Assembly: GCA_945878135.1 (NCBI GenBank)
Contig: CAMDUL010000010.1
Location: forward strand, 1 to 64,000
DNA: 64,000 nucleotides
From: Chthoniobacter flavus
Lineage (GTDB): Bacteria > Verrucomicrobiota > Verrucomicrobiia > Chthoniobacterales > JACTMZ01
Reading direction: 5' to 3'
The translations under genes and the position numbers were made by a program. Positions 61,273 to 64,000 of the stretch are shown in pieces. The notes beneath the pieces are model-generated. The model was not told where the DNA came from and ran no database searches. It saw nothing but the letters and a program-made list of their open reading frames with translations. The stretch's first letter is position 1, and every line of letters begins with the position of its first letter.

Positions 61273-61356
61273 TGGTGCTCGGGGGGGGACTTGAACCCCC
61301 ATGCCTTGCGGCATACGCCCCTCAAACGTACGTGTCTGCCATTTCACCACCCGAGC
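61273..61356 (-). tRNA. tRNA-Leu (anticodon GAG)
   Basis: The 84-nt minus-strand sequence folds as a class II tRNA. The acceptor is GCTCGGG/CCCGAGC, and the anticodon stem TACGT/GCGTA encloses loop TTGAGGG (anticodon GAG). A long variable arm GCCGCAAGGC and a T arm GGGGG-TTCAAGT-CCCCC follow, and the 3' CCA is encoded. It reads CUC and CUU. Confidence 0.95.
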
Positions 61357-61456
61357 GTAGGTCCCAAGCATAACGGACCCCTGCGCGGGTGCAAGTTTTT
61401 CAGTGTATCCGTCTGGACTCTGTCCGTCGGGAGGAGCAATTTCAGTTTCCCGCACG

Positions 61457-64000
61457 ATGAACAAGACCCTGGAGTTTACCCTCAACGGCGAGGCGATCTG
61501 TCTGGTCGATGTGTCGCCGAACACACCGCTGCTCGACTGGTTGCGGTCCTCGGGGCGCACCGGGTCGAAAGAGGGATGTGCGGAGGGCGACTGCGGCGCG
61601 TGTTCGGTGGCGATGATCGAGGCCGATGCGCGGGGGCGTGCGGTCTGGCGGTCCTTCAACAGCTGCCTGACCCCGCTCGCGCTGGTCCAGGGGCGGGAAA
61701 TTGTCACGGTCGAAGGGCTGGGCAACGGGAAGCTGCACCCGGTCCAGCAATGCATGGTGGCCAACCACGGGTCGCAATGCGGCTATTGCACGCCGGGGAT
61801 CATCATGTCGTTGTTCGAGGGGTATTACCGCCGGGACCTCGACCGCGATTGGCAGCTGAACGACCAGCTTTGCGGAAATCTCTGCCGTTGCACGGGGTAT
61901 CGTCCGATCCGGCAGGCCGCGCTGGAATCCTGGGAAGCGGCGGAAAATGCGGCGAAGGACGAATTCGGGCGGAGATTGAAAAAGGCGGAGGCGGTCCCCG
62001 CGGCGGCGGAATACGAAGGCGGCGAGGCGAAGTTTTTCCGTCCGGATTCCTTGAAAGACTTGTTCCGCCTGCGCAAAAAGCATCCCGAGGCACGTCTCAT
62101 TGCGGGGGCGACCGAGTTGGGACTGGAAATCAGCAAGCGCTTCAAGAAGTTCCCGGCTTTGATTTCCCTCGAATCGGTGCCGGAACTGCGCCGCCTCGAG
62201 AAAAAGAAAAGCTGCTGGCACATCGGCGGAGCAGTGACCTTGACGCAATTGGGCGAGGCCATCGCGGAGGATTTTCCCATGTGGGCCAAGATGCTCTGGG
62301 TCTTCGGCGCGCGCCAGATCCGCAACCGCGCGACGCTGGGGGGGAATTTGGTCACGGCTTCGCCGATCGGCGATTCCGCTCCGGTCTTGCTCGCCTTGGG
62401 CGCGGACGTCGTGCTGGCTTCGCCCCGGGGCAAGCGCACGGTCCCCATGGCGGATTTCTTCACCGGCTACCGCAAGACGGCGCTCAAGCCGGATGAAATT
62501 CTGCTCGAGGTGACGGTCGGAGCGGGCGCGCCGCCGAAAGGCCTGACGCGTCGCCGTGAGTGGTTCAAGGTTTCCAAGCGGCGCGAGATGGACATCAGCA
62601 CGGTGTCCGCGGCCTTCCAGGTCGAGACCGACCGCAACCATGTCGTGACCGACGTCCGTCTGGCGTTCGGCGGCGTGGCGGCCACGCCGGCACGGGCCGT
62701 GCGGACCGAAAAATTTCTCCGCGGCAAGGTATGGAACGAAGAAACCGTGGCCGGGGCCTGTACGGTGCTGGCCAAGGAATTCCAACCGATCAGCGATGCG
62801 CGCGGCGGCGCCGATTACCGGGCGGGATTGATTGTCAGTCTGCTCGAGAAATTTTACCGCGAACCCGCATGGTCCGAGGACACTGCGCCTTTGCCCGAAC
62901 CGGTCGTCCCGGCCGACCGTCCGCTGCCCCACGAAAGCGCGGCCAAGCATGTCACCGGCGAGGCGCTTTACACCGATGACATCGCCCTGCGCGGCGGTCG
63001 GGCTCTCGAGGTCTGGCCGGTGCACTCGCCGCATGCCCGCGCCAAGATCAAGAAGTTGGATGTCTCCGCCGCGCGCAAAATGCCCGGCATTCATGCCGTG
63101 CTCACGGCGTCCGATGTTCCCGGGATCAACGACATCGGGGCGGTGCGCAAGGATGAGGAACTTCTCGCCGCGACGGTGGCGCAATTCCACGGACACATAG
63201 TTGCCGTGGTGGTCGGCGAAACGGCCGACCAGTGCCGCGCCGCGGCGGAGAAGATTGTCGCCAGCTACGAAGTGTTGAAGCCGGTGCTGACCATCGAGCA
63301 GGGGATCGCGGAGCAGAGTTTCCACAGCGAACCGAATTTCATGCGCCGCGGCGACGTCGATGCGGCGCTGGCCGCCGCGCCTCGTCTTCTGGAAGGAACC
63401 TTCTCCCTCGGCGGGCAGGACCATTTTTATCTCGAGATGCAGGCCGCCTACGCCGAACCGGGCGAGGACGGGACGGTCCACGTCACCAGTTCGACCCAGC
63501 ATCCGACCGAGGTGCAGCACGGGGTGGCGCACGTTTTGGGGATCCCGTCGAACAAGGTCGTGGTCACCGTGCCGCGGATGGGCGGCGGCTTCGGGGGCAA
63601 GGAAACCCAGGCCGCCACGCCGGCCGCGCTGGCCGCGTTGGCCGCGCAGGTCACCGGGCGTCCGGCGCGTATGCGTTTCAACCGCGATCAGGACATGATG
63701 CTGACGGGGAAACGTCATCCCTTCCTCGCCAAGTTCACCGTCGGCTATGACAATGAGGGCCGCTTGCTCGCCTTGAAATCGGCGCACTACTCGAATGGCG
63801 GCTGGGCGCTGGATTTGTCCATGCCGGTGACCGACCGCGCCATGTTCCATACGGACAACTGCTATTACATCCCGAACGTCGAGTTGCGCGGGCAGGTGGT
63901 GAAGACCAACCTGGCTTCGAATACCGCCTTCCGCGGCTTCGGAGGTCCGCAGGGCATGCTGATCATCGAGGAAATCATCGACCGCATTGCGCGCCAGTTG
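61457..64000 (+). CDS. Single-chain xanthine dehydrogenase-family protein (partial)
   Basis: The frame is open from ATG 61457 to the right edge (848 codons, no stop). In order: two 2Fe-2S domains (CAEGDCGACSV; QCGYCTPGIIMS; CGNLCRCTGYRP), an FAD domain (LIAGATELGLEI; GGNLVTASPIGDSAPVLLAL), and the start of the molybdopterin domain with the Moco loops GQDHFYLEMQAAYAEP, GGGFGGKE and AFRGFGGPQGM. Bacteria usually encode small (iron-sulfur/FAD) and large (Moco) subunits separately; here they are fused, as in eukaryotic xanthine dehydrogenase. It would oxidise hypoxanthine or xanthine to urate. Confidence 0.92.
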   Translation, partial: MNKTLEFTLNGEAICLVDVSPNTPLLDWLRSSGRTGSKEGCAEGDCGACSVAMIEADARGRAVWRSFNSCLTPLALVQGREIVTVEGLGNGKLHPVQQCMVANHGSQCGYCTPGIIMSLFEGYYRRDLDRDWQLNDQLCGNLCRCTGYRPIRQAALESWEAAENAAKDEFGRRLKKAEAVPAAAEYEGGEAKFFRPDSLKDLFRLRKKHPEARLIAGATELGLEISKRFKKFPALISLESVPELRRLEKKKSCWHIGGAVTLTQLGEAIAEDFPMWAKMLWVFGARQIRNRATLGGNLVTASPIGDSAPVLLALGADVVLASPRGKRTVPMADFFTGYRKTALKPDEILLEVTVGAGAPPKGLTRRREWFKVSKRREMDISTVSAAFQVETDRNHVVTDVRLAFGGVAATPARAVRTEKFLRGKVWNEETVAGACTVLAKEFQPISDARGGADYRAGLIVSLLEKFYREPAWSEDTAPLPEPVVPADRPLPHESAAKHVTGEALYTDDIALRGGRALEVWPVHSPHARAKIKKLDVSAARKMPGIHAVLTASDVPGINDIGAVRKDEELLAATVAQFHGHIVAVVVGETADQCRAAAEKIVASYEVLKPVLTIEQGIAEQSFHSEPNFMRRGDVDAALAAAPRLLEGTFSLGGQDHFYLEMQAAYAEPGEDGTVHVTSSTQHPTEVQHGVAHVLGIPSNKVVVTVPRMGGGFGGKETQAATPAALAALAAQVTGRPARMRFNRDQDMMLTGKRHPFLAKFTVGYDNEGRLLALKSAHYSNGGWALDLSMPVTDRAMFHTDNCYYIPNVELRGQVVKTNLASNTAFRGFGGPQGMLIIEEIIDRIARQL

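Noticed and set aside
61442-63850. 802-residue minus-strand open frame
   Set aside because: It is antisense to xanthine dehydrogenase, whose cofactor motifs are complete; Arg/His/Gly-rich composition is typical of a shadow.

Overview
The window is GC-rich (about 62% by eye), almost entirely coding, and looks like chromosome of a Gram-negative heterotroph. A Verrucomicrobiota member near the Opitutales is the best guess. Supporting signs are a PEP-CTERM protein with autotransporter-type beta-strand repeats, outer-membrane (YaiO-like, TolC) and lipoprotein genes, DUF4410/DUF2270 families, few recognisable Shine-Dalgarno sequences, and operons in which consecutive genes overlap by 4 nt (ATGA/GTGA/TTGA). 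This placement is inference from gene content; no rRNA is present. Two tRNA genes are seen: Glu(CTC) and Leu(GAG).

Layout. 0-5.2 kb: partial secreted hydrolase, tRNA-Glu, SemiSWEET, and a tight run glutaredoxin / membrane protein / deoC / aldehyde dehydrogenase. 5.3-7.1 kb: LytS/LytTR-type two-component pair. 7.3-10.1 kb: an unusual secreted chitin-degrading fusion, AA10 LPMO-CBM2-CBM2-GH18. 10.3-16.1 kb: AsmA-like protein with a degenerate GGDEF protein, divergent from a GAF/PAS histidine kinase with a REC-GGDEF regulator. 16.2-22.6 kb: six overlapping minus-strand genes that look like a synthase-type exopolysaccharide locus (epimerase, YaiO-like barrel, HEAT-repeat membrane protein, GT2 synthase, UDP-sugar dehydrogenase, GH16), followed by a LapG-like lipoprotein peptidase upstream. 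23.6-28.5 kb: FAS1 protein, small proteins, and a two-gene unit of an archaeo-eukaryotic-primase-like protein and an AP-endonuclease-2/isomerase TIM barrel. 28.6-34.9 kb: heavy-metal RND efflux operon bracketed by two small His-rich proteins. 35-38 kb: Hsp20, PEBP and a sigma-70 factor among duplicated non-coding sequence. 38.1-41.8 kb: NarL-type regulator, PAS histidine kinase ending in a 13-nt G/C homopolymer, and PAS-PAS-GGDEF protein. 42.3-47.8 kb: DEAD-box helicase, PEP-CTERM protein, Fic enzyme, a restriction-subunit remnant and a DUF4410 lipoprotein. 47.8-51.5 kb: GH130 phosphorylase paired with a GT4 fusion. 51.6-57.3 kb: amino-acid ABC transporter (no binding protein), MazG, DUF2270, a pseudo-rhomboid, DUF3431 and an HDAC-family deacetylase. 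57.3-64 kb: RlmI-like methyltransferase, DJ-1 family protein, peroxiredoxin, fumarase, tRNA-Leu and a single-chain xanthine dehydrogenase running off the right edge.

Themes. Signalling is prominent: three histidine kinases, three response regulators and three GGDEF domains, of which one keeps an RxxD site but has lost the catalytic glycines. Carbohydrate work is the second theme: chitin attack, polysaccharide synthesis/secretion, and a phosphorylase-glycosyltransferase pair. A non-coding theme runs throughout: 66-71 bp twin-hairpin repeats and their single-hairpin relatives, whose stems covary and which often sit on stop codons.
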